The notes: generated by a model from the sequence alone, not told the origin. A stretch of DNA of 34,287 bases from a virus (IMGVR_UViG_3300046692_000196:1-34287); one strand, 5' to 3'. Shown: positions 5,694-13,053, counted from the stretch's first letter. A program made the numbers and translations.

Positions 5694-6073
5694 CCGAGTT
5701 CAAGGAGGTGAAGACGGCCGAACTGACGGGCGCGGCGCTGGATTGGGCTGTTACCGGCACTGGTTGCCTGACGATTGAGCTCAACGGACTGCGGTTTGAC
5801 CGGCTTCACCGGCCGACCGTTGGCGGTGACTTCGAGATCCCATACCAGCCATCTACCAACTGGGCTCAGGGCGGACCGCTTATCTCGCGCTTCTTGATGG
5901 ACTTCAGCTGTGATCATCCGGAGACCATCGGCGCCTCGCTCTGCGACGAAAACGGCATGTACCTGAATGACCACATGGCGTATGGCCCCACCCACCTCAT
6001 CGCTGCTTGCCGCGCGCTGGTTGCCTACAAGACCGGCGAGTGGGCCTGCATCCCAAAGGACCTTCTCCCATGA
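5690..6073 (+). CDS. NinX-like protein (DUF2591 family)
   Basis: A 127-residue protein with the N-terminal signature KTAELTGAALDWAVTGTG and the later ISRFLMDFSCDHPETIGASL and AYGPTHLIAACRALVAYK segments. This pattern is that of phage proteins annotated as NinX or DUF2591, common in the nin-like region of lambdoid phages and of unknown function. The start at 5690 overlaps the previous stop by four bases. Confidence 0.8.
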   Translation: MTEFKEVKTAELTGAALDWAVTGTGCLTIELNGLRFDRLHRPTVGGDFEIPYQPSTNWAQGGPLISRFLMDFSCDHPETIGASLCDENGMYLNDHMAYGPTHLIAACRALVAYKTGEWACIPKDLLP

Positions 6074-6189
6074 ACGCCTCCCGAATCTGGATCGTCCTGA
6101 CCATCATCGTCGTGGTGGCCGGTTACGGCGTGCACCACAAAGTTCAGCGGGTGACTGCGCCTGCTCAGCAGGGAGCGTTGTTCAAATGA
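6070..6189 (+). CDS. single-pass small membrane protein (39 aa)
   Basis: A 39-residue protein with one membrane helix at about residues 6-21 (IWIVLTIIVVVAGYGV) and a basic tail. ATGA overlaps with both neighbours support it as a real gene. Function unknown. Confidence 0.6.
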   Translation: MNASRIWIVLTIIVVVAGYGVHHKVQRVTAPAQQGALFK

Positions 6190-6356
6190 GCGAGATCAAT
6201 GGTTTTACTTCTATCTTGGCCGCGATCTTGATCGGGCTCGTGGCGATGAGCTTAGGCGCGCATCTGCAGAGCCAGCGAATTGGCGAGCTTTGCGACAAAA
6301 AAATAGGCTTCATGGCTGGCGACAAAATGTACGAATGTCAGGAGCGCCGGCCATGA
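6186..6356 (+). CDS. small membrane protein (56 aa)
   Basis: A 56-residue protein with one hydrophobic helix (about residues 8-25, ILAAILIGLVAMSLG) and a polar C-terminus with two cysteines. It begins inside the stop of another single-helix gene and ends inside the start of the Ea22-like gene. The two adjacent small membrane proteins may act together, but there is no evidence beyond position. Confidence 0.6.
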   Translation: MSEINGFTSILAAILIGLVAMSLGAHLQSQRIGELCDKKIGFMAGDKMYECQERRP

Positions 6357-7102
6357 CCGACATTCAGAAACTGAAGGCGCTAGCTGAGGCTGCAACGCCT
6401 GGACCGTGGGTGAAAACTATAGACGGCGTAATGCCCGAGGGTGCGAAGTTTGGGATCTTTGGAAATCCAACTTCAGAAAATGGCGCCGCGAACCGGGAGT
6501 ACATCGCAGCCGCCAACCCTGCCGCAGTGCTGGAGCTGATCGCGGAGATTGAGCTGCTTCGCGAAGAATGCGAGGCGCATCTTGAATTGATCGGAAAGCA
6601 GGGCGCCGCTCACATGCATGAGAAGCTGGGCACGTTCGATGAATACCAAAATGCGAACGCCTCTCTTGCAAATGAGCGCGACCGGCTCAAGGCCGAGAAC
6701 GAGCGCCTCGAACTCGAAAACGAAGACACCCTGAAGAAATACGAAGAGGCCGTGGAAGGCTTCACAAAGCTTTCGGCTGAGGTCTTGGGCCTTCGCCAAC
6801 AACTGGCCGTGCCGAGCGATGTTCTGGCTGACTGTGAGGCGCTGAGGTTGGAGAACGAGGCGCTTCGTAAGGATGCCGAGCTCTCCAATGTCGGCCGGGC
6901 AAAGCTCGCCGGTGCTATGAGTCGGCTGCGGGCCAAACACAATGACTGGACTCTTCCTGATCGGCTGCCAGAAGCCGAGCTTGTTTGGTGTGGCTGCGGG
7001 GACGGCTATCCATCGACCAGCTACGGAGCCGGGTACATGGCGGCGAACGGTGGCGCGTGCGAGAACTGCCACGCCGCTCCGAGCAAGGAGGCGCAGTCAT
7101 GA
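6353..7102 (+). CDS. Ea22-like early protein with a central coiled coil
   Basis: A 249-residue protein. The N-terminus (KLKALAEAATPGPWVKTIDG, then EYIAAANPAAVLELIAEI) is the Ead/Ea22 pattern found in early regions of many phages. Residues about 75-195 are a long charged coiled coil with Leu heptads (RDRLKAENERLELENEDTLK). The C-terminus has a CGCGDG and CENCH pair that may bind zinc. Ea22 function is not firmly known; lambda ea genes affect host growth. ATGA overlaps on both sides. Confidence 0.75.
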   Translation: MTDIQKLKALAEAATPGPWVKTIDGVMPEGAKFGIFGNPTSENGAANREYIAAANPAAVLELIAEIELLREECEAHLELIGKQGAAHMHEKLGTFDEYQNANASLANERDRLKAENERLELENEDTLKKYEEAVEGFTKLSAEVLGLRQQLAVPSDVLADCEALRLENEALRKDAELSNVGRAKLAGAMSRLRAKHNDWTLPDRLPEAELVWCGCGDGYPSTSYGAGYMAANGGACENCHAAPSKEAQS

Positions 7103-7518
7103 TCGAGATCCTCATGCAAAACGCCCAAGACACCAGCCGCCTGTTCGGCGTGCTGCGCGGCACGGACTTCACCAAACCGAAGTTGATCGTGATCAAGGAG
7201 CCGGACCGCAACGGCGAGCAGAACAAGAAACTCCACGCCATGTTGGCCGACATCTCGCGTCAGGTTGAGCACGCCGGTCGGAAGTGGGACGTCACAGTCT
7301 GGAAACGACTCTGCACCGCCGCGTGGCTTCGCGAGAGTGGCGAGACCATCCAGATGATCCCAGCTATCGACGGGAAGGGCATCGACGTCCTGTACGAGCG
7401 CACGAGCAAGCTCACCGTGAGTAAGTGCGCCGAGTTGATCGAGTGGGTTTCCGCATTCGGCGCCGAGCACCAGGTGCGATGGACGCAGAAGGATCTGTGG
7501 GGTGGTCGCTATGACTGA
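7099..7518 (+). CDS. ninB: NinB recombination protein
   Basis: A 139-residue protein close in size to lambda NinB/Orf (146). Recognisable segments are KPKLIVIKEPDRNGEQNKKL, MLADISRQVEHAGRKWD and WKRLCTAAWLRESGE. In lambda, Orf is a single-strand DNA binding accessory factor that stands in for RecFOR in Red recombination. It lies just upstream of NinG, the usual pairing, and starts inside the preceding stop codon. Confidence 0.88.
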   Translation: MIEILMQNAQDTSRLFGVLRGTDFTKPKLIVIKEPDRNGEQNKKLHAMLADISRQVEHAGRKWDVTVWKRLCTAAWLRESGETIQMIPAIDGKGIDVLYERTSKLTVSKCAELIEWVSAFGAEHQVRWTQKDLWGGRYD

Positions 7519-7612
7519 GTTCGCAAAGGGCCTCATTCGGGCCATCGCCACCATGCTCGAGCACAGCTACCACTCGAACCCATGTGCGCATCAGTTCGGG
7601 GGTGGGATGTGA
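7511..7612 (+). CDS. very small protein between ninB and ninG (33 aa)
   Basis: An ATG at 7511 overlaps the end of ninB by eight bases and opens 33 codons (MTEFAKGLIRAIATMLEHSY and a His/Cys-containing tail) ending in GGGM. Its stop overlaps the GTG start of ninG. The continuous overlap pattern suggests it is translated; function unknown. Confidence 0.5.
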   Translation: MTEFAKGLIRAIATMLEHSYHSNPCAHQFGGGM

Positions 7613-8226
7613 TCGGACAGGTAGTGAAGAAGTCGCCGCCGGCTCGCCGGAAGAAACGCTGCGTGAATGCCGAATGCGGGACCGCGTTCATTCCTCAACG
7701 CCTCGGGCAGAAGGTGTGCAGCCCATCCTGCGCTCTGGCTGAGGCCAAGAACCCTGCGAATCAGGAGAAAGCCCGCAAGGCACTGGCGGAGCTGGACCGT
7801 CAGGACATCAAGGTACGCAAGGAGAAGCTGAAGAGCCGCGGCGATCACCTTCGGGAAGCCCAGCAAGCGTTTAATGAATTCATTCGTTGGCGTGACCAGT
7901 TGGCCGGGCACCGATGCATCTCCAGCGGCAAGCCATTGGACTGGAACGGTAACGCCGTAGATGCCGGGCACTACCGCAGTGTCGGCTCAGCCCCGCACCT
8001 GCGCTTCGACGAGCGCAACTGTCACGCCCAGAGCAAACAGGACAATCGGTTCTTGTCTGGTAACGCTGTGGATTACCGCCTCGGCCTCATTGCCCGCATC
8101 GGCCAGGCCGCAGTCGACGAACTGGAGTCGGATCAGTCGGTGAAGAAATACACCGTGGACGACCTGAAAGAGATCAAGGCCCGGTATCGGGCAAAGACCA
8201 GAGAATTGAAGGGGAAGGCAGCATGA
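7609..8226 (+). CDS. ninG: NinG/Rap recombination nuclease
   Basis: A 205-residue protein, essentially the length of lambda NinG (204). A basic N-terminus precedes a zinc site (Cys18, Cys23, Cys37, Cys41), then a charged helix and the family core with RCISSGKPLDWNGNAVDAGH and NCHAQSKQDNRFLSGN. Lambda Rap is a structure-specific endonuclease acting on recombination intermediates. The start is a GTG at 7609 that overlaps the previous stop (GTGA); the longer frame from 7582 lies in the preceding gene. Confidence 0.9.
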   Translation: MIGQVVKKSPPARRKKRCVNAECGTAFIPQRLGQKVCSPSCALAEAKNPANQEKARKALAELDRQDIKVRKEKLKSRGDHLREAQQAFNEFIRWRDQLAGHRCISSGKPLDWNGNAVDAGHYRSVGSAPHLRFDERNCHAQSKQDNRFLSGNAVDYRLGLIARIGQAAVDELESDQSVKKYTVDDLKEIKARYRAKTRELKGKAA

Positions 8227-8510
8227 AAGACGCAGACTTTCATTATTCCGACTGGCTTTTGACTGAGTGGGCGCGCTGGGTCCGAAGTGAGTTCGTAGGG
8301 TCGAGTCTTTCAAAGTCGAAGGGAGCTGGCGCCAGGCTAATGAATGACGACACTGCGCTAGCTGTTGATATGGCAGTGGCAAGGTGCAGCGATTCCACAA
8401 GGAAGCTGATCAAAAGGGTTTATCTCTGGCGAGATATTTCCATAAGCGAGTCAATTTTAGCGATGCATGTCCGGGCTTTCACTCAGGAGTACAGTCGCCA
8501 TGCTGCATAG
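8223..8510 (+). CDS. short Q-like late antiterminator
   Basis: A 95-residue protein with the WLLTEWARWV N-terminal motif and the LMNDDTALAVDMAVARCSDS segment typical of the small phage antitermination Q family, in which a C-terminal helix-turn-helix follows. It is the last gene before the late promoter region apart from the T5orf172 gene. Family members let RNA polymerase starting at the late promoter read through the early terminator (here 9068-9095). It is a little short, so the C-terminal HTH may be reduced. Assignment rests on motif and position. Confidence 0.65.
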   Translation: MKDADFHYSDWLLTEWARWVRSEFVGSSLSKSKGAGARLMNDDTALAVDMAVARCSDSTRKLIKRVYLWRDISISESILAMHVRAFTQEYSRHAA

Positions 8511-9009
8511 CGCTGATTTCGATGCGTACAGCTTCGATACGCTGGGCCGAAGGACGTTCAGGCCTTACACCAATCTCTCGGGCTTTAACAAGCAGATGCT
8601 TTTAGAGGTTGAGGAGTTTGAAGAAGTCGAGCGCAGACATGCCGCGGGCGAGAAATTCAATCTGGACGAAGAGACAAAGGCCAGGCTTGTTCGTGCGGTG
8701 CGATGCATGACGAACATCTATTTCATATTTGCCCCCTCGCAGATGCTTATTAAGATCGGGCAGGCGAAAGACGTAAACAAGAGACTCAGCTCCCTGCGAG
8801 GATCATCGCCTTGCGAGCTAAGGCTGCTTGCAACCGTCAGGAGCTATGGCGACTTTGAACATTTCCTTCACAAGAAATTAGCTACCAGTCGGGCTCATGG
8901 GGAGTGGTTCAGGCCGGACGAAAGGGTGCTTTCAGCTGTTGAAGCCGCTGTTGATGGTGGTGCTCGTCAGATATTGGGCGCCTTGCAAATAAATGTTGAT
9001 GCGATTTAG
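8500..9009 (+). CDS. T5orf172/GIY-YIG-type nuclease-like protein
   Basis: A 169-residue protein. Residues about 70-150 fit the T5orf172 domain, a GIY-YIG nuclease relative: IYFIF, LIKIG with Gln-Ala-Lys following, Arg95 in the first helix, the FEHFLHKKL helix with Glu120/His121, and HGEWFRPD. The N-terminal 65 residues match nothing I recognise. Such proteins are scattered in phages as standalone nucleases or regulators, and their role is mostly unknown. The ATG overlaps the Q-like gene by 11 bases. It is noticeably richer in AT codons than its neighbours, as is the Q-like gene, so the pair may be a later acquisition. Confidence 0.75.
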   Translation: MLHSADFDAYSFDTLGRRTFRPYTNLSGFNKQMLLEVEEFEEVERRHAAGEKFNLDEETKARLVRAVRCMTNIYFIFAPSQMLIKIGQAKDVNKRLSSLRGSSPCELRLLATVRSYGDFEHFLHKKLATSRAHGEWFRPDERVLSAVEAAVDGGARQILGALQINVDAI

Positions 9010-9024
9010 TAAAAAAGATATAAA
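8996..9024 (+). promoter_or_regulatory. late promoter (PR'-like)
   Basis: TTGATG (8996-9001) and TATAAA (9019-9024) are 17 bases apart, with an A-rich spacer. It overlaps the last codons of the T5orf172 gene. The start point would be near 9031. A terminator follows about 40 bases later, which fits a constitutive late promoter that needs Q to read into the lysis and virion genes. Confidence 0.7.
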
Positions 9025-9030
9025 AGCACG

Positions 9031-9095
9031 GTATTTTGTCACATCTTCGCTTTTGCGAATTAAGTCAAAGCCCGGCCAATGCGTCGGGCTTTTTT
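9031..9095 (+). ncRNA. predicted short late-leader RNA (6S-like)
   Basis: Transcription from the late promoter without Q should give an RNA of about 65 bases ending at the terminator. It contains a perfect hairpin near its 5' end (TTCGC at 9046-9050 with GCGAA at 9055-9059) besides the terminator stem. This matches the organisation of the lambda PR' transcript (6S RNA), though it is shorter. Confidence 0.45.
9068..9095 (+). terminator. early terminator of the late transcript (tR'-like)
   Basis: A 7-bp stem (AAGCCCG at 9068 with CGGGCTT) with a 10-base loop runs into six T residues. It lies between the late promoter and the first lysis gene and would be the target of Q antitermination. Confidence 0.85.
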
Positions 9096-9118
9096 ATGCC
9101 TGCAATTTGGACCGTTCA

Positions 9119-9427
9119 ATGACCGACGTATCTCGCATCGCTGACAGTACGGCGTTCAAGGTCTTTATGCCTCTGTTGCAAAATCTGCTGTCTGCGGCTG
9201 CGATTGGAGCGTTCGTCTACGTCCTTGGCGCGCTTGGCACGCTGCAGACCACTTTGAACAACTACCAGACCAGCCAAGCCCTGCTTGCCGCCCGTGTCGA
9301 CTCTCTGGAACGAACCCGCGAATCGAGTGACAAGTTCATCGATGCGCTGCGCACCTCTGATCAGCGTCAGGACTTCCAGCTCAACTCGATCACTGAAATT
9401 CTGAAAAGTGTGGGCCGTCCCCGGTGA
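9119..9427 (+). CDS. single-pass membrane protein with coiled coil, first late gene
   Basis: A 102-residue protein with one membrane helix (about residues 16-42) and then a polar helical region rich in Gln, Arg and Asp that can form a coiled coil. It is the first gene after the late terminator. The next gene, an outer-membrane type lipoprotein, starts inside its stop codon (GTGA). An inner-membrane protein with a periplasmic helix plus an overlapping lipoprotein is the plan of a two-component spanin. It could instead be a holin accessory. I know no family for it. Confidence 0.6.
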   Translation: MTDVSRIADSTAFKVFMPLLQNLLSAAAIGAFVYVLGALGTLQTTLNNYQTSQALLAARVDSLERTRESSDKFIDALRTSDQRQDFQLNSITEILKSVGRPR

Positions 9428-9675
9428 GATTCCTTCTCCTGGTAGCGCTCTTGCTCGCTGGCTGTATGCCTCGAGAAGCCATCCAGCGAGACCGGCCCGT
9501 GCAACACACCACAGTCAACCGATACACCTCAGCCCCAAGCGAGTGCCCAAAGCCAGCTGCATCCAAGGATGCCGAACTGCGCCGCGTGACGGCCAGCCGT
9601 GACGACTGGAAACGCTACGCCGAAAGCCTCGAAAAACTTCTACCCTCGGACGCCGACCATGCGCCTCATCCCTGA
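9424..9675 (+). CDS. small lipoprotein in the lysis cassette (o-spanin-like?)
   Basis: An 83-residue protein with a clear type II signal: a hydrophobic start and lipobox LAGC with the acceptor at Cys14. The mature part is polar, with a short helical region (ELRRVTASRDDWKRYAESLE). It starts at a GTG overlapping the previous stop and overlaps the holin-like gene by 17 bases. It is less Pro-rich than classical Rz1, and a separate Rz/Rz1 pair lies downstream. It may form an extra spanin pair with the previous gene, or be a lipoprotein of other function. Confidence 0.7.
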   Translation: MRFLLLVALLLAGCMPREAIQRDRPVQHTTVNRYTSAPSECPKPAASKDAELRRVTASRDDWKRYAESLEKLLPSDADHAPHP

Positions 9676-9865
9676 ATGGCGAAAGGCGTGGCGGTTTTCG
9701 AGTGTGCAAGCGCTGTTCCTGCTCCAGTTTCTGCCCGACACCGTACAGCTGTTCATGCACTACGACCCAACCACCACTGACCTGATCATCTACCGCACTG
9801 CATTGGTGATCGCACTGGTTGCCCGCATGGTCTACCAGCCGAAAGCGAGAGACGCCGATGCCTAA
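9659..9865 (+). CDS. putative holin
   Basis: A 68-residue protein with two hydrophobic segments (about residues 15-32 and 42-58), a basic N-terminus (MRLIPEWRKAWRF) and a short charged tail. Size, topology and location directly before the endolysin fit a small holin, which would depolarise the membrane and let the SAR endolysin act. It overlaps the lipoprotein gene before it and the endolysin gene after it. Assignment is by context; the family is not one I can name with certainty. Confidence 0.65.
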   Translation: MRLIPEWRKAWRFSSVQALFLLQFLPDTVQLFMHYDPTTTDLIIYRTALVIALVARMVYQPKARDADA

Positions 9866-10334
9866 CCGCAATCAGAAGGTCGGTGGTGCGCTCGTTGGTG
9901 CTGCCTTGACCGCGTCCATTGCATTGGTAGCGCCGTGGGAAGGGAAGTCGAACAGGACATACCTCGACATCGTTGATATCCCAACCATCTGTTACGGCCA
10001 CACCGGGTCAGATGTGAGATTGGGCCAGACGCTGACCGATGAGCAGTGCAACAGACTGCTCGGCGCCGACCTGCAGGAAGCGAACAGTGCCGTTTCGCGA
10101 TGCATCAGGGTCCCGCTCAAGGATAACGAGCGCGCCGCCTTTGTCAGTTTCACCTACAACCTGGGCGCTGGAGCATTCTGCAACTCCACTTTGGCCGCCA
10201 AGGTGAACGCTGGCGACATCGCTGGCGGTTGCCGTGAGATGGACAAGTGGGTCAATGCGGGTGGTAAGCGTGTTCAAGGTCTGGTCAATCGCCGGGCTGC
10301 CGAGCGCAATGTCTGCCTCGGCGGGACGCAATGA
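9858..10334 (+). CDS. SAR endolysin (GH24 muramidase)
   Basis: A 158-residue lysozyme that cuts the glycan chains of peptidoglycan. The catalytic triad has the phage 21/P22 spacing: Glu28, Asp37 and Thr43. Residues 7-27 are a weakly hydrophobic Ala/Gly-rich segment (KVGGALVGAALTASIALVAP) without a cleavage site, a signal-anchor-release sequence, so the enzyme would be exported by Sec and held inactive until the membrane is depolarised. The FTYNLGAGAFCNSTLAAKVN segment and the C-terminal RRAAERNVCL are family features. The ATG at 9858 is preferred over an upstream frame within the holin-like gene. Confidence 0.93.
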   Translation: MPNRNQKVGGALVGAALTASIALVAPWEGKSNRTYLDIVDIPTICYGHTGSDVRLGQTLTDEQCNRLLGADLQEANSAVSRCIRVPLKDNERAAFVSFTYNLGAGAFCNSTLAAKVNAGDIAGGCREMDKWVNAGGKRVQGLVNRRAAERNVCLGGTQ

Positions 10335-10804
10335 ACTGGCTGATCGGTGTCGTCATTGCACTGGTCATCGCATGCGGGATGCAGACCTATCGCCTGCAGA
10401 CCATGAAGGCCGCTCACGCCGAATACGTGGCCGACATCGAAGGCCAGGCCAGAAAGGCCAGCGAGAAGGCACGCGAAGTCGAGCAGAAACGCCAACAGTC
10501 CATTGATCAGGTCCGCACCGATGCAGCCAATCAGAAAGCACAAGACGACGCTCACGCTGCTGAGCTTGCTGCTACTGGTGACAGCCTGCGCCAACAGACA
10601 GCCAAGCTGCTCGCCGACCGCGCCACCCTCAATTCCATCCTTGCCGCAAGAGGCAAGACAATCAACGACCTTACCGATCTGCTCGCCCAGTTGCGCACAG
10701 AAGCTGACAACCATGCGGGCGAACTGGCAACAGCGCTTGACGCAAGTCGTCGGGCCGGATTCGCCTGTGAGCGATCGTACGACGCACTGAGAGATTCGAA
10801 ATGA
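10331..10804 (+). CDS. Rz-type inner-membrane spanin
   Basis: A 157-residue protein with an N-terminal membrane anchor (about residues 2-18, type II topology) and a long periplasmic coiled coil rich in Ala, Lys, Glu and Gln. It belongs to the Rz/DUF2514-like group. It starts inside the endolysin stop (ATGA). The o-spanin gene Rz1 lies wholly inside it in another frame (10521-10790). Together they would join inner and outer membranes to complete lysis. Confidence 0.85.
   Translation: MNWLIGVVIALVIACGMQTYRLQTMKAAHAEYVADIEGQARKASEKAREVEQKRQQSIDQVRTDAANQKAQDDAHAAELAATGDSLRQQTAKLLADRATLNSILAARGKTINDLTDLLAQLRTEADNHAGELATALDASRRAGFACERSYDALRDSK
10521..10790 (+). CDS. Rz1-type lipoprotein nested in Rz
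   Basis: An 89-residue frame inside the Rz gene. It has a basic start, a hydrophobic core and a lipobox VTAC with the acceptor at Cys23, followed by a Pro/Ser-rich stretch (PTAPPSIPSLP) typical of Rz1 o-spanins. Nested Rz1 genes are the lambda arrangement. The ATG at 10521 is the likely start because it places the charged n-region correctly; an earlier in-frame start at 10503 is less likely. Confidence 0.82.
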   Translation: MQPIRKHKTTLTLLSLLLLVTACANRQPSCSPTAPPSIPSLPQEARQSTTLPICSPSCAQKLTTMRANWQQRLTQVVGPDSPVSDRTTH

Positions 10805-11013
10805 TCAAGTACCAGGTGTTCGCAACCAACACGTTACACGCAATCGAAGCTGTCACCTTTTCTCAAGGGTCAGACCTGCGCTTCATTGGTGAGAAGGGCG
10901 CCATCGTTGCCGTGTTCACCTCCTTCGACTGGCTCAAGGTTGTGCCTGAGGAAGAGAAGCCAGCAGAGGAAGACACCTCATCGACCGAAACCCCAGAGTT
11001 GTCGGGGGAGTAA
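10801..11013 (+). CDS. hypothetical protein before terminase (70 aa)
   Basis: A 70-residue acidic protein: a beta-rich first half (YQVFATNTLHAIEAVTF) and a Glu/Ser/Thr-rich tail that is probably disordered. It overlaps the Rz stop (ATGA) and the start of the small terminase (TAATG). The position suggests a packaging or late accessory role, but no function can be read from the sequence. Confidence 0.65.
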   Translation: MIKYQVFATNTLHAIEAVTFSQGSDLRFIGEKGAIVAVFTSFDWLKVVPEEEKPAEEDTSSTETPELSGE

Positions 11014-11633
11014 TGACAGACAAGGTGTCACCTGACTGGGAGCGCATCGAGCACCTTTACCGTGCTGGCCTGCTGTCCATTCGAGAGATCGCCGCGGCCT
11101 GTGGCGTATCACACACCGCTATCAACAAGCGCGCCAAGGCCCACAGCTGGGAGCGAGACCTCTCGGCCAAGATCCAGGCCAAGGCCGATTCGCTGGTTTC
11201 CAAAGCAGAGGTTTCCAAACAGGTTTCCACTGAACAGTTGGCAACCGAGCGTGGAATCGTCGAGGCGAATGCCCAGGTCATTGCGAATATCCGCATCGGC
11301 CACCGCGCTGACATTGGCCGGTATCGCCGGCTGGCCAACAAGCTGCTGGATGAGCTGGAAGGGCTGACGGATAACCGTCAGCTATTCGAAGAGCTCGGTG
11401 AAATCCTGCACAACCCGGAAGACACCAGGTTAAGCGATGCGTACCGCAAGGTGATCGACCTGCCATCCCGCACCAAGACGCTCAAGGAATTGGGCGAGAC
11501 CCTGAAGAATCTGATCACGCTTGAGCGCCAGGCCTACGACGTCGGCGCCGAGCAACCGAATGACGACCGCAGCAAACTGACGGAAGAAGAACTTGATCGC
11601 CGAATCGCCAAGCTCTCAGGTCAGCAAGGCTGA
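11013..11633 (+). CDS. terminase small subunit
   Basis: A 206-residue protein. Residues 10-45 form a helix-turn-helix (LYRAGLLSIREIAAACGVSH, then TAINKRAKAHSW), as in small terminases that recognise the packaging site. The rest is helical and charged, suited to oligomerisation and contact with the large subunit. It directly precedes the large terminase and overlaps it by about 40 bases. Ending at KLSGQQG, it has a normal length for the family. Confidence 0.82.
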   Translation: MTDKVSPDWERIEHLYRAGLLSIREIAAACGVSHTAINKRAKAHSWERDLSAKIQAKADSLVSKAEVSKQVSTEQLATERGIVEANAQVIANIRIGHRADIGRYRRLANKLLDELEGLTDNRQLFEELGEILHNPEDTRLSDAYRKVIDLPSRTKTLKELGETLKNLITLERQAYDVGAEQPNDDRSKLTEEELDRRIAKLSGQQG

Positions 11634-13053
11634 GAAACTTGAGCTGCTGGCGCTGCTGGAAGAGAAAGCGCGTCGGGATGCTCAAAGGCGCCATCTGCTC
11701 CAGTTCGAAACCCTGTATGAGTGGCAACGCAAGTTCGTAAAGGCTACGGCTGACAACACCTCGTGCATGCTCATGGCGGCAAACCGGGTGGGCAAGACTC
11801 GCACCGGGTTGACGATCGATGCCATGCACCTGTTGGGTGACTACCCGGACGACTGGGAAGGTCACAAGTTCGATCATGCGCCGATGTGCTGGCTGCTCGG
11901 CTTCTCGATGGAGAAGACGCGCGACCTGCTGCAGACGCCGCTGTTCGGCACGCTGGAAGGCGGCAAGTGGACTGGCGGCCTGATTCCGGCGGATCGCATC
12001 GTTGCCCACCTGTCAGCCACTGGCACATCGGGCGCCATGCGTCAGATCACGGTCAGGCACAAGACTGGCAGCATCGCAACGGTGCAGTTCTGGTCCTACA
12101 GCCAGGGCCAACACGCGATCATGGGCGACAGCGTCGACTGGTATCACATCGACGAAGAGCCACGCGACAACGCAATTTACCCTCAGGTGCTGACACGTAC
12201 GGCTACCGGCGACAACGGCCAAGGCGGTCGCGGCATCCTGACGTTCACCCCTGAGAACGGGCGAACAGAGTTGGTCGTTCAGTTCATGGACTGCCCAGCC
12301 GAGGGCCAATACATTCAGCGCGCCACCTGGGCAGATGCACCGCACTTGACCGCTGACACTCAGCGCAAGCTGCTTGGCATGTACCCCGAGTGGCAACGCG
12401 ATATGCGCTCCAAGGGGATGCCATTGCTCGGTACCGGCTTGATATTTGACTTCGGTGACGAGGACATCAAATGCCAGCCGTTCCCATGTCCCGACCATTA
12501 CTGGGTCATCAACGGCATGGACTTCGGCTGGGATCACCCGCAAGCGCACGTACAGATCTGGATCGACCTTGAGTCGGATACGGTTTATCTGGCGCACGCA
12601 TGGAAGAAATCGAAGGTCACGCCTTCAACGGTGTGGGGCACTGTCAAGTCTTGGGCCAACCATGTGCCCACCGCTTGGCCATCAGACGGCTTGCAATCTG
12701 AGAAGTCATCAGGCGAGCAGCAGAAGAAGGCCTACGTCGACGCAGGCTGGACCATGTTGCCCACCCACGCGACATGGGCAGATGGCGGTGTTGGCGTCGA
12801 GATCGGACTCGTCGAGATGTACGAGCGCATGACCACCGGCCGCTTCAAGGTGTTCAGCCACCTGACCGACTTCTTCGAAGAGAAGATGAGTTACCACCGG
12901 GACGAGAACGGGAAGATCGTCAAGATCAACGACGACATCCTGTCTGCCACCCGGTACGCCTACATGATGCGGCGATTCGCCCGTCAGCGGTTCCAATGCA
13001 AGCCCGTCGAGCACGGCACGCACCAATCCGATTACGACCCATTCAATTCATAG
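11593..13053 (+). CDS. terminase large subunit (packaging ATPase-nuclease)
   Basis: A 486-residue motor protein. Residues 61-72 hold the Walker A motif (MAANRVGKTRTG) and residues 181-190 the Walker B with its catalytic acid pair (VDWYHIDEEP). The C-terminal RNase H-like nuclease has Asp310 in NGMDFGWDHP, Asp365 in WPSDG and the acidic NDDILSATRYA near the end. The protein pumps DNA into the prohead and cuts it. No ATG is available early; a TTG at 11593 with GGAAGAAG just before it is the best start and overlaps the small subunit gene by 41 bases. Confidence 0.92.
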   Translation: MIAESPSSQVSKAEKLELLALLEEKARRDAQRRHLLQFETLYEWQRKFVKATADNTSCMLMAANRVGKTRTGLTIDAMHLLGDYPDDWEGHKFDHAPMCWLLGFSMEKTRDLLQTPLFGTLEGGKWTGGLIPADRIVAHLSATGTSGAMRQITVRHKTGSIATVQFWSYSQGQHAIMGDSVDWYHIDEEPRDNAIYPQVLTRTATGDNGQGGRGILTFTPENGRTELVVQFMDCPAEGQYIQRATWADAPHLTADTQRKLLGMYPEWQRDMRSKGMPLLGTGLIFDFGDEDIKCQPFPCPDHYWVINGMDFGWDHPQAHVQIWIDLESDTVYLAHAWKKSKVTPSTVWGTVKSWANHVPTAWPSDGLQSEKSSGEQQKKAYVDAGWTMLPTHATWADGGVGVEIGLVEMYERMTTGRFKVFSHLTDFFEEKMSYHRDENGKIVKINDDILSATRYAYMMRRFARQRFQCKPVEHGTHQSDYDPFNS

